Below, piece after piece: positions 1 to 8,868 of a stretch of DNA of 64,000 nt. The notes beneath the pieces were generated by a model. That model saw only the letters and a program-made list of their open reading frames with translations, was not told where the DNA came from and ran no database searches. Made by a program: the position numbers and the translations under genes. The stretch lies in contig SFFH01000010.1 in assembly GCA_004557905.1 (NCBI GenBank), positions 1-64,000 of the forward strand, written 5' to 3'. Origin of the DNA: Clostridiales bacterium (GTDB lineage Bacteria > Bacillota > Clostridia > Christensenellales > Aristaeellaceae). Numbering within the stretch: position 1 is the first letter of the stretch; each line of letters starts with the position of its first letter.

Positions 1-1314
1 GTCGACCATGACCGAGCCGGTCTGAATCGGGCCGGTGATGTTCGCCTCGTCCTGCGAGAGCTCCAGCACCTGGCCCAGCTCCAGGATGATCGCATTGTCT
101 GCGGGCATGCCCATCTTCACCGCGATTTCGGCATGGCGCTGCAGCATTCTGTACTCGCCGTGCACCGGAATGAAGTACTTCGGCCGCACCAGCGCCTGCA
201 TGAGCTTGAGCTCCTCCTGGCAGGCATGGCCGGAGACGTGCACATCCGCGATGCGGTTGTAAATCACGTTCGCGCCGATGCGGTAGAGCTGGTCGATGAT
301 GCGTGAGACCATGATCTCGTTGCCCGGGATCGGCGTCGCGGAAACGATGACCGTATCGCCCGCGCGAATCTGCAGCTTGCGGTGCTCGCTGTTGGCCATG
401 CGGGTCAGGCCGCTCATCGGCTCGCCCTGGCTGCCCGTGGTCAGCACGACGATCTCGTCGTCGTCGTAGCAGTCCAGATCGCCCGCCTCGACGAGCATCT
501 CCCGCGGGATCTTGATCTCGCCGATGTCCATCGCCAGCTTCGTGACGTTCACCATGCTGCGCCCCACGAAGCAAATCCTCCGGCCAAATTCGACGCACAG
601 GTCGACCACCTGCTGGATGCGGTGCAGGTTGGAGGCGAACATCGCGATGATGATGCGCTTGTCGGCGTCCTTGAACAGGCCGCGGAACGTCTCGGCAATC
701 TTCTTTTCGCTCATCGTGTAGCCGGGACGCTCGACGTTGGTGGAATCCGCCAGCAGCGCGAGCACGCCCTGATTGCCCCATGCGGCCAGCGTGCCCAGGT
801 CCGTCACCTCACCGTCGATGGGGGTGTAGTCGATCTTAAAGTCGCCGGTGACGATCACCGTGCCGGCCGGGCAGGTAATCGCCATGGCCACCGCGCCGGC
901 GATGGAATGGCTTACCTTGATAAACTGAACCGTGAACGCGCCGATTTGCACCGTATCCCTCGGCTTTACCACGTTCAGCTGGATGCCGGAAATATTATGC
1001 TCCGCCAGCTTGCCGCGTATGAGCGCGCAGGTCAGCTTCGTGCCATAGGCCGGCGCGGGTACGCGTGGGAACACATACGGCACCGCGCCGATGTGATCCT
1101 CGTGTCCGTGGGTAAACAGATACGCGCGCACGCGCTCGCGGTTGTTGATCAGGTAGGCAATGTCGGGAATCACCAGGTCGATGCCCAGCATATCCTGCCT
1201 GGGAAAGATGGAGCCGCAGTCGACCACGATGACGTCGTCCCCGTACTCAAACGCCGTCATGTTCTTGCCGATCTCGCCGATGCCGCCCAACGGGATAATT
1301 CTCAGCTTTGCCAA
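1..1314 (-). CDS. rnj: Ribonuclease J, C-terminus cut by window edge
   Basis: This is a metallo-beta-lactamase/beta-CASP ribonuclease of RNA turnover with 5'-exonuclease and endonuclease activity. The protein opens MAKLRIIPLGGIGEIGKNMT, the family's standard N-terminus. The zinc motif HxHxDH is seen in THGHEDHIGA near residue 75. The beta-CASP region follows, and the visible part ends near residue 438, so roughly the last 100 or more residues lie outside the window. The start is a TTG codon: an AGGAGG sits 9 bases upstream, while the nearby GTG is too close to that site. A promoter with an extended -10 and a leader of about 120 bases lie upstream. The family is certain; RNase J1 and J2 cannot be told apart from this fragment. 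Confidence 0.95.
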   Translation of the reverse strand, partial: MAKLRIIPLGGIGEIGKNMTAFEYGDDVIVVDCGSIFPRQDMLGIDLVIPDIAYLINNRERVRAYLFTHGHEDHIGAVPYVFPRVPAPAYGTKLTCALIRGKLAEHNISGIQLNVVKPRDTVQIGAFTVQFIKVSHSIAGAVAMAITCPAGTVIVTGDFKIDYTPIDGEVTDLGTLAAWGNQGVLALLADSTNVERPGYTMSEKKIAETFRGLFKDADKRIIIAMFASNLHRIQQVVDLCVEFGRRICFVGRSMVNVTKLAMDIGEIKIPREMLVEAGDLDCYDDDEIVVLTTGSQGEPMSGLTRMANSEHRKLQIRAGDTVIVSATPIPGNEIMVSRIIDQLYRIGANVIYNRIADVHVSGHACQEELKLMQALVRPKYFIPVHGEYRMLQRHAEIAVKMGMPADNAIILELGQVLELSQDEANITGPIQTGSVMVD

Positions 1315-1368
1315 GTCCTTCACCCTCCTCCCATGTTATATTTGCAAACGATTCATATGTTTCAAAAG

Positions 1369-1392
1369 CCATCTGCACGTCGTGCCAGATGC
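1369..1392 (-). promoter_or_regulatory. Hairpin in the rnj leader
   Basis: An inverted repeat (CATCTG...CAGATG with a further GCAC/GTGC core) lies in the untranslated leader of rnj and is followed on the minus strand by TTTT. It could be an attenuator or an RNase-sensitive leader structure. Only the symmetry is seen; the role is inference. Confidence 0.35.
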
Positions 1393-1437
1393 TCTGAAGA
1401 GACGCAGGCCCCAATAGGCTCATGATAACCATTTTCA

Positions 1438-1446
1438 ATTATAACA
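1438..1446 (-). promoter_or_regulatory. rnj promoter, extended -10
   Basis: Minus-strand TGTTATAAT is a perfect extended -10 (TGn plus TATAAT). No good -35 is seen at 17 bases, which is common for extended -10 promoters. It would start transcription about 120 bases before the rnj start codon. Confidence 0.55.
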
Positions 1447-1521
1447 CAATTTGTCAGGCAATAAAAGAGAAACATGCAGAATCTATCATGTTTTTCACAG
1501 ACGTTTTTCGCGGGCGCACGC

Positions 1522-1549
1522 AAAAGACGCCCGGGACCTCCGGGCGTCT
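1522..1549 (-). terminator. Intrinsic terminator after trxA
   Basis: A perfect 10-bp stem (AGACGCCCGG with its complement) around a 5-base loop is followed on the minus strand by TTTT. It lies about 20 bases after the trxA stop codon and closes the trxA transcript before the rnj promoter. Confidence 0.8.
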
Positions 1550-1568
1550 CCTGACTCATATGCGCTTT

Positions 1569-1883
1569 TTACAGGTGACGGCTGATCATGGCCGCCACGT
1601 CGGCCTTGCCGCGGGCGCCGACGGCCTGCTCGACCACCTTGCCGCCCTTGAAGACGATCAGCGTCGGGATGCTCATGATGCCGTAGCGCTGGGCCAGGCC
1701 CGGCTCCTCGTCCACGTCCACCTTGCCCACGACCGCCTTGCCCTCAAACTCGGCGGCGATCTCCTCGATCACCGGCGCGATCATGCGGCACGGGCCGCAC
1801 CAGGTCGCCCAGAAATCCACCAGCACGGGCTTGTCGCCCGCAATCGCCGCCTCAAAGGCCGCGGTGTCAAAATGCTTTGCCAT
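1569..1883 (-). CDS. trxA: Thioredoxin
   Basis: This is a small cytoplasmic disulfide reductase of 104 residues, the usual thioredoxin length. The active site is [10 protein letters not shown] near residue 30. The cis-proline segment [11 protein letters not shown] is also present, and the C-terminal half carries the expected fold pattern. ATG at 1883 is preferred over the ATG two codons upstream, because AGGAGG lies 8 bases from the former and only 2 from the latter. It follows the RseC-like gene by 29 bases, so the two redox genes are probably co-transcribed, and a strong terminator follows. Confidence 0.97.
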   Translation of the reverse strand: MAKHFDTAAFEAAIAGDKPVLVDFWATWCGPCRMIAPVIEEIAAEFEGKAVVGKVDVDEEPGLAQRYGIMSIPTLIVFKGGKVVEQAVGARGKADVAAMISRHL

Positions 1884-1912
1884 ATTCATTGCCTCCTGTT
1901 TTTGATTCGCTT

Positions 1913-2323
1913 TTATTCCTTCTCCGGCTTGCTGACGGAGACGATCCTGTGCTCCCAGCGGCCCTTGGAGAGATGCGGGTCGAGCACGCGCATGATGACA
2001 TAGGCGACCGCCGTGCCCGCCACCGCGCACAGCGCCATCACCGGCTCGGAAAGGCCCAGCGCGTAGCTGCCCAATATGCCGACCATGAAGCCTGCAAACG
2101 GAATCATGTACGCCGTGGCGGACGCCGCCATCACGTGCGATTCGTCCATCTCCACCACGATCTCGTCGCCCACGTCGGCCTTGCCCCTGATCGTGATGGT
2201 GTGCTTGGCGCAGTCCGTGCTGCCGTGCATGCAGGCGTGACAGTCGCCGCAGGCCTCGTGGCGCTCAAACTCGACGGTGAGCATCTCGCCGTTCACTTCT
2301 TTGACAATCCCCTTGTTGGTCAT
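1913..2323 (-). CDS. RseC/SoxR-reducing-type membrane protein
   Basis: This 136-residue protein belongs to the SoxR-reducing system RseC family (positive regulator of sigma-E). The N-terminal soluble part has a cysteine cluster, C25, C28, C31 and C38 ([14 protein letters not shown]), typical of the family. Two transmembrane segments follow at about residues 66-90 and 93-113, and the tail is short and charged. RseC proteins often sit beside Rnf electron-transfer genes or thioredoxin-like proteins; here trxA is next downstream. A membrane redox role is inferred from family and neighbour. The gene lies 48 bases after hisS. Confidence 0.85.
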   Translation of the reverse strand: MTNKGIVKEVNGEMLTVEFERHEACGDCHACMHGSTDCAKHTITIRGKADVGDEIVVEMDESHVMAASATAYMIPFAGFMVGILGSYALGLSEPVMALCAVAGTAVAYVIMRVLDPHLSKGRWEHRIVSVSKPEKE

Positions 2324-2371
2324 GCTCTGCTCCTTTGAAATAACATACGCCGTTTCCGCGTTTCTACCCGC

Positions 2372-3634
2372 TTATTCGTAAATCTTTTCAAACTTCGTGA
2401 AGCCCTCGGCCTCCAGCAGGCCGATCTGGTGCTTCATGTTCTTGGCCATCGGCAGCACAGTCACCACAGTGCCGTCCTCACGGAGCCTGCGCGCGGTGGC
2501 CAGAACCTCGGCCTTGCGCTCCAGGGAGACGCGGTTGCCAATCAGGTACACCGTGGAACCCTCGGGCAGCTTGCTGGCGTCCTGCATGTGGTCCTTGAGG
2601 ATCGTCACGATGCGCTCAAAGCCGATGGAGAAGCCGCTCGCCGCCACGTCCTGACCGGAGAACTTGCCGATCATCTTGTCGTAGCGGCCGCCGCCGGCGA
2701 TGGAGAAGTTGTAGCCGTCCATGGTGACCTCAAAGATCGGGCCGGTGTAGTAGCCCATGCCGCGCACCAGCGTCGGGTCAAAGACGATCTTCACGCCCTG
2801 CGCCAGCACCGGGGAAACGCTTTCGATGATGTCGGCCAGGTTCTGCCTGACGTCCTGCGGCAGGTACGTCTCGCCGATGCCCGCGCAGAATTCGTCGATG
2901 GAGATGCCCTCCTTCACCGCGCAGTAGACAGCCAGGTATTTATCCACGGTCTCCTGCGCGTAGCCGTTTTCCAGCAGCTCCTTCTCGATGCCCGCCAGGC
3001 CGATCTTGTCAAACTTGTCCAGGCTGATGAGCACGGAGCCGACGTCCTCCTCGGCAAAGCCCGCGCACAGCGCCACGGCGCCCAGGATGCGGCGGTCGTT
3101 GATGTGGATGGTGAAGTCGGTGATGCCGATCTCGGCGAAGATCTGCGTGAGCATGGACGCGGTCGCCGTGATCAGCTCGATCTCCGCCAGGTTGCTGTCG
3201 TCGCCCAGGATGTCGATATCGCACTGGGTGAACTGGCGGAAGCGGCCCTTCTGCGGGTTGTCCGCGCGGTAGACGTTGCCCATCTGCAGCGCCTTGAACG
3301 GGGACGGGAGCTTCTCCTTGTTGCAGGCGTAGTAGCGCGCCAGCGGCAGCGTCAGGTCATAGCGCAGGCCGTTGTCTGCGTATTCGCCGTCGCCCTTGTC
3401 AATGGCGCGCTGCAGCTCCGCGCCGCGCTTCATGACCTTGAAGATCAGCTTCTCGTTGTCGCCGCCCTGCTTGCTGGTCAGGTTCTCGATGTGCTCGACG
3501 ATCGGCGTCTCGATCTGCATGAAGCCGTACTGGCCGTAGCTCTTCTTGATCATGGACAGCACATGCTCGCGCAGGCGCATATCGGAGGGGAGCATATCGC
3601 ACATGCCCTTGACGGGCGTCTTGATGAACTTCAT
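2372..3634 (-). CDS. hisS: Histidyl-tRNA synthetase
   Basis: This class II aminoacyl-tRNA synthetase charges tRNA-His. Visible motifs are motif 2 (FRQFTQCDIDILG), the histidine-specific block LVRGMGYYTGPIFEV, and the glycine-rich GGGRYDKMIGKF, followed by an anticodon-binding domain. The length is 420 residues, normal for bacterial HisRS. ATG at 3634 is chosen over an in-frame TTG two codons upstream because the AAGGA site is about 10 bases away. No T-box leader is seen; the gap to ftsK is only about 80 bases, so hisS may be read from an upstream promoter. Confidence 0.96.
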   Translation of the reverse strand: MKFIKTPVKGMCDMLPSDMRLREHVLSMIKKSYGQYGFMQIETPIVEHIENLTSKQGGDNEKLIFKVMKRGAELQRAIDKGDGEYADNGLRYDLTLPLARYYACNKEKLPSPFKALQMGNVYRADNPQKGRFRQFTQCDIDILGDDSNLAEIELITATASMLTQIFAEIGITDFTIHINDRRILGAVALCAGFAEEDVGSVLISLDKFDKIGLAGIEKELLENGYAQETVDKYLAVYCAVKEGISIDEFCAGIGETYLPQDVRQNLADIIESVSPVLAQGVKIVFDPTLVRGMGYYTGPIFEVTMDGYNFSIAGGGRYDKMIGKFSGQDVAASGFSIGFERIVTILKDHMQDASKLPEGSTVYLIGNRVSLERKAEVLATARRLREDGTVVTVLPMAKNMKHQIGLLEAEGFTKFEKIYE

Positions 3635-3715
3635 TGGCAACTCTTCCTTTCACTTCGCAAGCCTCCCCTTACGGGGACAGGCGGCTGAAATCGCTTAACA
3701 GTATTTGATTCTCCA

Positions 3716-6700
3716 TCATTCCTGGTTTTCCTGCATGCGCCGCCATTCCTCGCGGGAAATGAGCACCGTGCGCGGCTTGGTTGGGCCCTCGGCCTCGGCG
3801 GTGATGCCTCGCAGCGTCATCTCGTCCACGAGCCGGCCCGCGCGCGCGTAGCCCACGCGCAGCCTGCGCTGGAGCATGCTGATGGACACCTGGCCCGCGT
3901 CGATGGCCAGCTCGATGGCCTTGTTCAGCATTTCGTCCACCGGCTCGCCGCTCGCAGGCGCGTCGCCCGCGGCGGCCTTTTCCTCGTCCGCGGCGGCGTT
4001 CATCTGCTCGATGACATCCTCGTTGTACTCGGCCTCATGCTTGCCGCGCACAAAGTCGACGATGCGCTGCACCTCGTCGTCGGAGACGAAGCAGCCCTGC
4101 ACGCGCGTGGGCTTGCCCGCGCCCTGCGGCGCGTAGAGCATGTCGCCCTTGCCCAGCAGCTTCTCCGCGCCGCCCGTATCGAGGATGGTGCGGCTGTCGA
4201 TCTGGCTGGACACTGCGAACGCGATGCGGCTGGGGATGTTCGCCTTGATGACGCCGGTAATGACGTTGACCGACGGGCGCTGCGTCGCGATGACCAGATG
4301 AATGCCCGCTGCGCGCGCCAGCTGCGCCAGGCGGCAGATCGATTCCTCGACCTCGCCCGGGGCGACCATCATCAGGTCGGCCAGCTCGTCGATGATGACG
4401 ATGATCTTGCTCATCGGCTCCTCATCCGGGCCGATCGCGTCGTTGTAGCCCTTGATGTTTCGCACGCCCATCGTCTCAAAGCGCTTGTAGCGGTGCTCCA
4501 TCTCCACCACGGCCCACGAGAGCGCCGCGGAAGCCTTCTTCGGGTCGGTGACGACCGGCACCAGCAGGTGCGGGATGCCGTTGTACACCGACAGCTCGAC
4601 GACCTTCGGGTCGATCAGGATCAGCCTGACCTCCCTGGGGGAGGCGCGGTAGATGATCGAGTTGATGATCGTATTGATGCACACGGACTTGCCGGAGCCC
4701 GTCGCGCCCGCGATGAGCACGTGCGGCATCTTCGCCATGTCCGCGACGACCGGCGCGCCGGAAATGCCCTTGCCCAGCGCCACGGCCGTCGGGGATTTCT
4801 CGCGCATCATCTCCGGGCTCTCCAGCACGTCGCGCAGGGAAACCGTCTCGATCTTCTCGTTCGGGATCTCGATGCCGACCGCCGGCTTGCCGGGGATCGG
4901 CGCCTCGATGCGCACGCCGTCGGCGGCCATGTTCAGCGCGATGTCGTCCACCAGGTTCACGATGCGCGAAACCTTCACGCCCGGGGCCGGCTGCAGCTCG
5001 TAGCGCGTGATGGCCGGGCCGTGCGTGACGTGCGTCAGCTTCGCCTGCACGCCGAAGCTCTCCAGCGTCGCGAGCAGCTTGCCCGCGCCCGCCTGAATCT
5101 TCGCATTCAGGTTCGGGTCCTGCGTGCTGCTGGTCCGGTTGAGCAGATCGATCGGCGGGAAGACATACGCCGGGCCCTCGACCTTCGGCGCCTCGTGCGC
5201 ATCCTTCTTGGGCAGCACCAGCGGCGTGCCGTCCGGCCGCGTGCCGCGCAGCTGCACAATCGTGTCATCCCTGGCCGCCGCCTCCTGCGCAGCCAGCACA
5301 TTCTGAACCCTCGGCACATCTCGGTTGGCCGCAGCCTGCGCCGCCGCGATGGAGCGCGACAGCGGCGTGGAGCCTGCGCCGTCGCCCGCACCGATCACGT
5401 TCGCCGACGGTTCGTCCATCGCCGCGCGGCGAACCGGCGGCCTGTATGCCGGCACATCCGGCTCATCCTCCGCCTCGTCTGCGTCGCGCACGATCACGTC
5501 GTCGTCCTGCGGCGCCTCGTAGTGCTCGATCACCATGTCCGGATTCGCCTTCCAGAACGGCACGTCGTCCTCCGGCTCGTCCTCCGCTTCGACCGTCTCC
5601 GCCTGTTCCTGCGGCGCCGGCGCTTCCGTGGGCTGAACCGTCTCCCGCGTCCAGGCCGGCGCTTCCTGGGCGTGCGCGATTTCCTCAGTCTCCGGTGCAT
5701 ATGCCGGGGGCTGCGTGCCGTACGCCTGTGCTTCCGTCTGATATGCCGGCTCCTGCGCCGGGGCAGCGCCCGCGCTGTTCATGCCGTAGAGGAATGCCTT
5801 CTCCGCCTCCTCCATCGTAAAGCTGTGCCGGCGTCTCGGGCCGTGCGGCTCGGCGCGCGTCTCGATGCTCTCACGGGTGAATTCGTCGTCCCGCTCGATG
5901 TACAGCGGCATATCCTCGCGGATCGTCGTGCGCCGCGCCTGCGGCGCGGTCCGCTGGGCGGGCTGCCGCTTGGGGCCCGCCGTCTGAATCGGCGGCACGT
6001 CCTGCGCAGGGGCTTCTGTCTTCACCACCTCCAGCACCGGCCTGGCCTTGCGCTTGCGGGCGGGCTTCTCCGGCTCCGGCTGCGCGCCATATGCCGCAGA
6101 CTCTTCCTCCTGCCCGGCGTCAAGCGCAGCCTGCGCCTCGGCTTCCGTGCGCTCCTTTTCGGCGGCCGCCTGACGCTCGCGCTCAATGCGCCGCGCCTCG
6201 CGCTGCTCGGCCAGCTCCGTCTCCCGGCGAAGCGCCTCCTCCTCGCGCTGCTCACGCAGCGCCGCACGCTCCTCCCGCTGCTCGCTGTGGGCCGTGCGCA
6301 GGTCGTCCAGCAGCTCGCTCAGGTACATTCCCACGCCGCTGAAGGACACGCCGGTCAGCACCATCAGCACGATTGTGCAGGCAAAGATCAGCACGATCAC
6401 CGCGCCCCAAACGTCCAGCGCCTTGTACAGCGGCCAGGCCAGCAGCGCGCCGATCAGGCCGCCGCCCTTGCAGGTGAGCACCGCGCTTTTGTACGAGCGC
6501 AGCAGGAACGTGCCGTAGGTCGCCGTCTGCCCGTCGGCAAAGATGGCGGAGGTCAGCGTGCTGATCTCAAAGAGCTGCAGGAGCGTCTCGACAAACAGGA
6601 ACACCAGCGCGCCGCAGATCATGGTGCGCAGGCTCATCCGTCCGCTGGAAAAGAACACCAGCGTCACGCCCACCCAGCACAGCACCACCGGCAGCAGCAG

Positions 6701-6931
6701 ACACAGCGTGCCGCCCAGACCACGGGTCAGCATCGTCGCGCCGTTGAGCAGCCCGCCGCCGGACGGGATGAACTGGCTGATGAGCGCCAGCAGGCCCACG
6801 CACAGGATGACGATGCCCGCCACGCCGCGCGGATCGACGCCGCTCTGCTGCTTTCTGCGCCCCGCCGAGCCGCGTTTGCCGCTCACCTTTCGCTTGCTTT
6901 TTGCGCCCTTGGGCGCCGCCTTTTTGGCCAT
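3716..6931 (-). CDS. ftsK: DNA translocase FtsK/SpoIIIE
   Basis: This septal double-stranded DNA pump clears the chromosome from the division septum and, in spore formers, packs it into the forespore. The 1071-residue protein starts MAKKAAPKG after GGGAGG with a 7-base gap. It has a basic N-terminus, about four transmembrane segments between residues 45 and 200, a coiled, highly charged linker rich in E, R, A and Q (about 210-300), and a long disordered acidic/proline region to about 570. The RecA-like motor follows, with Walker A IAGATGSGKS and Walker B IIVIIDELADLMM, then a C-terminal winged-helix gamma domain. The linker is long compared with B. subtilis SpoIIIE (787 residues). FtsK and SpoIIIE roles cannot be separated by sequence. 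Confidence 0.95.
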   Translation of the reverse strand: MAKKAAPKGAKSKRKVSGKRGSAGRRKQQSGVDPRGVAGIVILCVGLLALISQFIPSGGGLLNGATMLTRGLGGTLCLLLPVVLCWVGVTLVFFSSGRMSLRTMICGALVFLFVETLLQLFEISTLTSAIFADGQTATYGTFLLRSYKSAVLTCKGGGLIGALLAWPLYKALDVWGAVIVLIFACTIVLMVLTGVSFSGVGMYLSELLDDLRTAHSEQREERAALREQREEEALRRETELAEQREARRIERERQAAAEKERTEAEAQAALDAGQEEESAAYGAQPEPEKPARKRKARPVLEVVKTEAPAQDVPPIQTAGPKRQPAQRTAPQARRTTIREDMPLYIERDDEFTRESIETRAEPHGPRRRHSFTMEEAEKAFLYGMNSAGAAPAQEPAYQTEAQAYGTQPPAYAPETEEIAHAQEAPAWTRETVQPTEAPAPQEQAETVEAEDEPEDDVPFWKANPDMVIEHYEAPQDDDVIVRDADEAEDEPDVPAYRPPVRRAAMDEPSANVIGAGDGAGSTPLSRSIAAAQAAANRDVPRVQNVLAAQEAAARDDTIVQLRGTRPDGTPLVLPKKDAHEAPKVEGPAYVFPPIDLLNRTSSTQDPNLNAKIQAGAGKLLATLESFGVQAKLTHVTHGPAITRYELQPAPGVKVSRIVNLVDDIALNMAADGVRIEAPIPGKPAVGIEIPNEKIETVSLRDVLESPEMMREKSPTAVALGKGISGAPVVADMAKMPHVLIAGATGSGKSVCINTIINSIIYRASPREVRLILIDPKVVELSVYNGIPHLLVPVVTDPKKASAALSWAVVEMEHRYKRFETMGVRNIKGYNDAIGPDEEPMSKIIVIIDELADLMMVAPGEVEESICRLAQLARAAGIHLVIATQRPSVNVITGVIKANIPSRIAFAVSSQIDSRTILDTGGAEKLLGKGDMLYAPQGAGKPTRVQGCFVSDDEVQRIVDFVRGKHEAEYNEDVIEQMNAAADEEKAAAGDAPASGEPVDEMLNKAIELAIDAGQVSISMLQRRLRVGYARAGRLVDEMTLRGITAEAEGPTKPRTVLISREEWRRMQENQE

Positions 6932-6955
6932 TTCCCATCCTCCCGGATTCAGCAG

Positions 6956-6979
6956 CGCGATATCGTTTCTGATATCGCG
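6956..6979 (-). promoter_or_regulatory. Palindromic hairpin in the ftsK leader
   Basis: A perfect 9-bp stem, CGCGATATC and its complement, encloses a 6-base loop 25 bases before the ftsK start codon. There is no T-run, so it is not a terminator. It may be an operator or a structure that limits access to the ribosome site. Confidence 0.4.
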
Positions 6980-6990
6980 GTATCCACAAC

Positions 6991-7023
6991 AAAACAATCT
7001 GCCTGAGCAAATTCAGGCAGATT
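6991..7023 (-). terminator. Terminator after the DUF3298 gene
   Basis: A perfect 11-bp stem (AATCTGCCTGA with its complement) and 6-base loop are followed on the minus strand by TTGTTTTGTT. It lies just after the stop of the upstream secreted-protein gene and separates it from ftsK. Confidence 0.8.
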
Positions 7024-7044
7024 ATTCTATCACATTTCCATTTT

Positions 7045-8208
7045 TCAGTAAAGCCCCTCCGGCATCGCGCTGCGCAGGATCACGCAGGCGAGCACGCCGT
7101 CTTCATCGAAGTGCATCTGAAGCACGCGGCCCGAAATCTCATACAGCAGACTCCTTCCCGGCGGGAGCATCGCGTCAAACGCCGCATCCTCGTCATACGC
7201 CTGCTCCCGCGCCGGTTCGCCCAGCAGCGCGAGCACCTCCGTATCCGTGGTTTTTCCCGTGGTCAGCAGGCCCGCCATGCTCACGCGCGAGGCGCGGATG
7301 GCGGAGATGGGCGTCTCGTCCTCCTCCGTCTCGGCGTACTTGGGAATCTCCACCGCAAAGCCGCGCATGCGCTCCAGCGGATACACCAGCGCATCGGTCG
7401 TGTAGTCGGGATCGGCCATACGGTACCAGACTGCGACATCGCCCAGCTTTTCGCCGAGCTCCGGGGTCTGCATCCGCGTCACGCTGCCGCTCATGCACAG
7501 GGCTTCGATCTCCGAGGTGCTGTACGGAACGTCCGGATGCGCCAGCGCATAAACCGGACTCTCCTCGCCGATAAAACCCGCCAGCTCGTGCCAATAGAAC
7601 GTCACGCTGCCGCTCGTCCCGTCAAAATAGCGGTAGCGGTCCTCCGGCCAGTACACCGTCAGGCCGAAGTCGTCAAAGGCATAATTGTCCGTGGGCATGG
7701 GCAGCAGCTCGGCGTACTCCATGTAGTCGCTCATGCCGTCGAGCACATCGTCGGTGATGATCGTCTCCATCGCCGCAAGCGCGCCGTCCCAGTCGGAAAA
7801 CAGCTGAGAGAGCAGGATCTCCTCACCGGTTTTAAGATTGACGGTCAGGCCCATGGACGCGCAGCCGTCGCTGCCATCCGCCTGCTCGCCCTGCCAGGTG
7901 AGGGCCATGGAGGCCGTCTTTCCGTCCTGCCAGACGCTGCCTGTCTGCATAACCGTCCCACGGTTGACCGCCACCTGCGCCTTCTGCTGCGCAAAGCGCG
8001 CCTCGATCTGCGCGTCGATGGCCATCATCACGGCGTCGGGCTGCGTCTCCTGCCCAGGCACGGTGTCGATGGTGTCCGCCGCCGCGGAAAAGACGGCCAG
8101 ACGGCTTCCGCCTGCCTCGTCTTCCTGTACTGCCATCACAATCTGCGCTGCCTGCGCGCACGCGGGCAGCAGCAGGGCAGCCATCATCGCCGCAAGGATT
8201 CGTCTCAC
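7045..8208 (-). CDS. Secreted DUF3298-type protein
   Basis: This 387-residue exported protein has an N-terminal signal peptide (MRRILAAMMAALLLPACAQA). The context LLPAC allows a lipoprotein reading, and AQA allows ordinary signal peptidase cleavage. The middle region, including LKTGEEILLSQLF, resembles the DUF3298 (RsiV C-terminal-like) domain, with no membrane anchor after the signal. The start is GTG with AGGTGA upstream. It has its own strong sigma-A promoter and terminator, so it is a single-gene unit. Function is not recognised; DUF3298 domains can bind lysozyme or wall material in RsiV, but that is not shown here. Confidence 0.7.
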   Translation of the reverse strand: MRRILAAMMAALLLPACAQAAQIVMAVQEDEAGGSRLAVFSAAADTIDTVPGQETQPDAVMMAIDAQIEARFAQQKAQVAVNRGTVMQTGSVWQDGKTASMALTWQGEQADGSDGCASMGLTVNLKTGEEILLSQLFSDWDGALAAMETIITDDVLDGMSDYMEYAELLPMPTDNYAFDDFGLTVYWPEDRYRYFDGTSGSVTFYWHELAGFIGEESPVYALAHPDVPYSTSEIEALCMSGSVTRMQTPELGEKLGDVAVWYRMADPDYTTDALVYPLERMRGFAVEIPKYAETEEDETPISAIRASRVSMAGLLTTGKTTDTEVLALLGEPAREQAYDEDAAFDAMLPPGRSLLYEISGRVLQMHFDEDGVLACVILRSAMPEGLY

Positions 8209-8229
8209 TGTCCATCACCTCTTTATCTC

Positions 8230-8258
8230 ATGATAGGTAAAAAGACGCCTTTTGTCAA
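8230..8258 (-). promoter_or_regulatory. Sigma-A promoter of the DUF3298 gene
   Basis: Minus-strand TTGACA, a 17-base spacer and TATCAT lie about 22 bases before the GTG start codon. The match is close to consensus. Confidence 0.75.
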
Positions 8259-8295
8259 CAAGACGAATCACCCGCGCGTTTTCTTCCCGTCCTTG

Positions 8296-8868
8296 TCAAA
8301 AAACCATTGGCTGAAGCTGCCTGCCGTCCAGCGCCGCCCCGACCGCCGGGAGAATTTTTTCAAAATCCGCCACGCAGCTGGTTGGCTTGCCCCGGAAATC
8401 ATCCTGCTCAAAGGGCACGAAGAACATGCCCCGCCGGGCCATCAGCGTGCCGATGCTCGCGGCTGAAAACGCCAGTGCATCGTTGGTGGAAACGGCGATG
8501 AGCACCGGCCCGTCGTTGCGCCGGTGGCTCTTGACAGCCAGCGTCGGTGCGGTGTCATAGATGCCGCAGGCCAGCTTGCCCAGCGTGTTGCCCGTGCACG
8601 GCGCAATCACCAGCAGGTCCAGCAGCTTTTTGGGCCCGATGGGCTCCGCCTGTGCGATCGTGTGAATCACCGCTTCACCCGTGATCTCCTCTGCCTGCCT
8701 GATCCAGTCCTGCGCGCGGCCAAAGCGCGTATCGGTCGCATAGGCGTTTTCCGACATGATCGGAATCACCCTGTATCCCTTTTCCGCCAGCAGCTGCATC
8801 TGCGGGAATACCCTCGCAAACGTGCAGAACGAACCCGTCACCGCAAACCCGATCCGCGTCTCAGCCAT
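8296..8868 (-). CDS. dpaB: Dipicolinate synthase subunit B
   Basis: This is the flavoprotein-like subunit of dipicolinate synthase, which with DpaA converts the dihydrodipicolinate-pathway intermediate to dipicolinic acid in the mother cell. Dipicolinate is the calcium-chelated solute of the spore core. The 190-residue protein opens MAETRIGFAVTGSFCTF and has the family blocks PIMSENAY, VIAPCTGNTLGKLACGIYDT and VLIAVSTNDAL. The start follows GGAGG with 8 bases. It overlaps the end of dpaA by 8 bases, the usual coupled dpaA-dpaB order. Expression in the mother cell is expected from family knowledge; no sigma-K promoter was found. Confidence 0.95.
   Translation of the reverse strand: MAETRIGFAVTGSFCTFARVFPQMQLLAEKGYRVIPIMSENAYATDTRFGRAQDWIRQAEEITGEAVIHTIAQAEPIGPKKLLDLLVIAPCTGNTLGKLACGIYDTAPTLAVKSHRRNDGPVLIAVSTNDALAFSAASIGTLMARRGMFFVPFEQDDFRGKPTSCVADFEKILPAVGAALDGRQLQPMVF

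Noticed and set aside
2429..3688. Plus-strand reading frame opposite hisS
   Set aside because: It is a shadow frame without ribosome site or recognisable domains; hisS is unambiguous.
3661..3710. Terminator between ftsK and hisS
   Set aside because: There is a small CCCC-GTAA-GGGG stem but no T-run on the transcribed strand.
6975..6995. DnaA box (origin-type site) near GTATCCACA
   Set aside because: One mismatch, a single site, and no cluster, AT-rich stretch or dnaA gene.
4037..7006. Long plus-strand reading frame of about 990 codons opposite ftsK
   Set aside because: It is an antisense shadow caused by high GC and codon bias; its translation is Arg/His/Leu-rich with no domain, while the minus strand encodes a clear FtsK.
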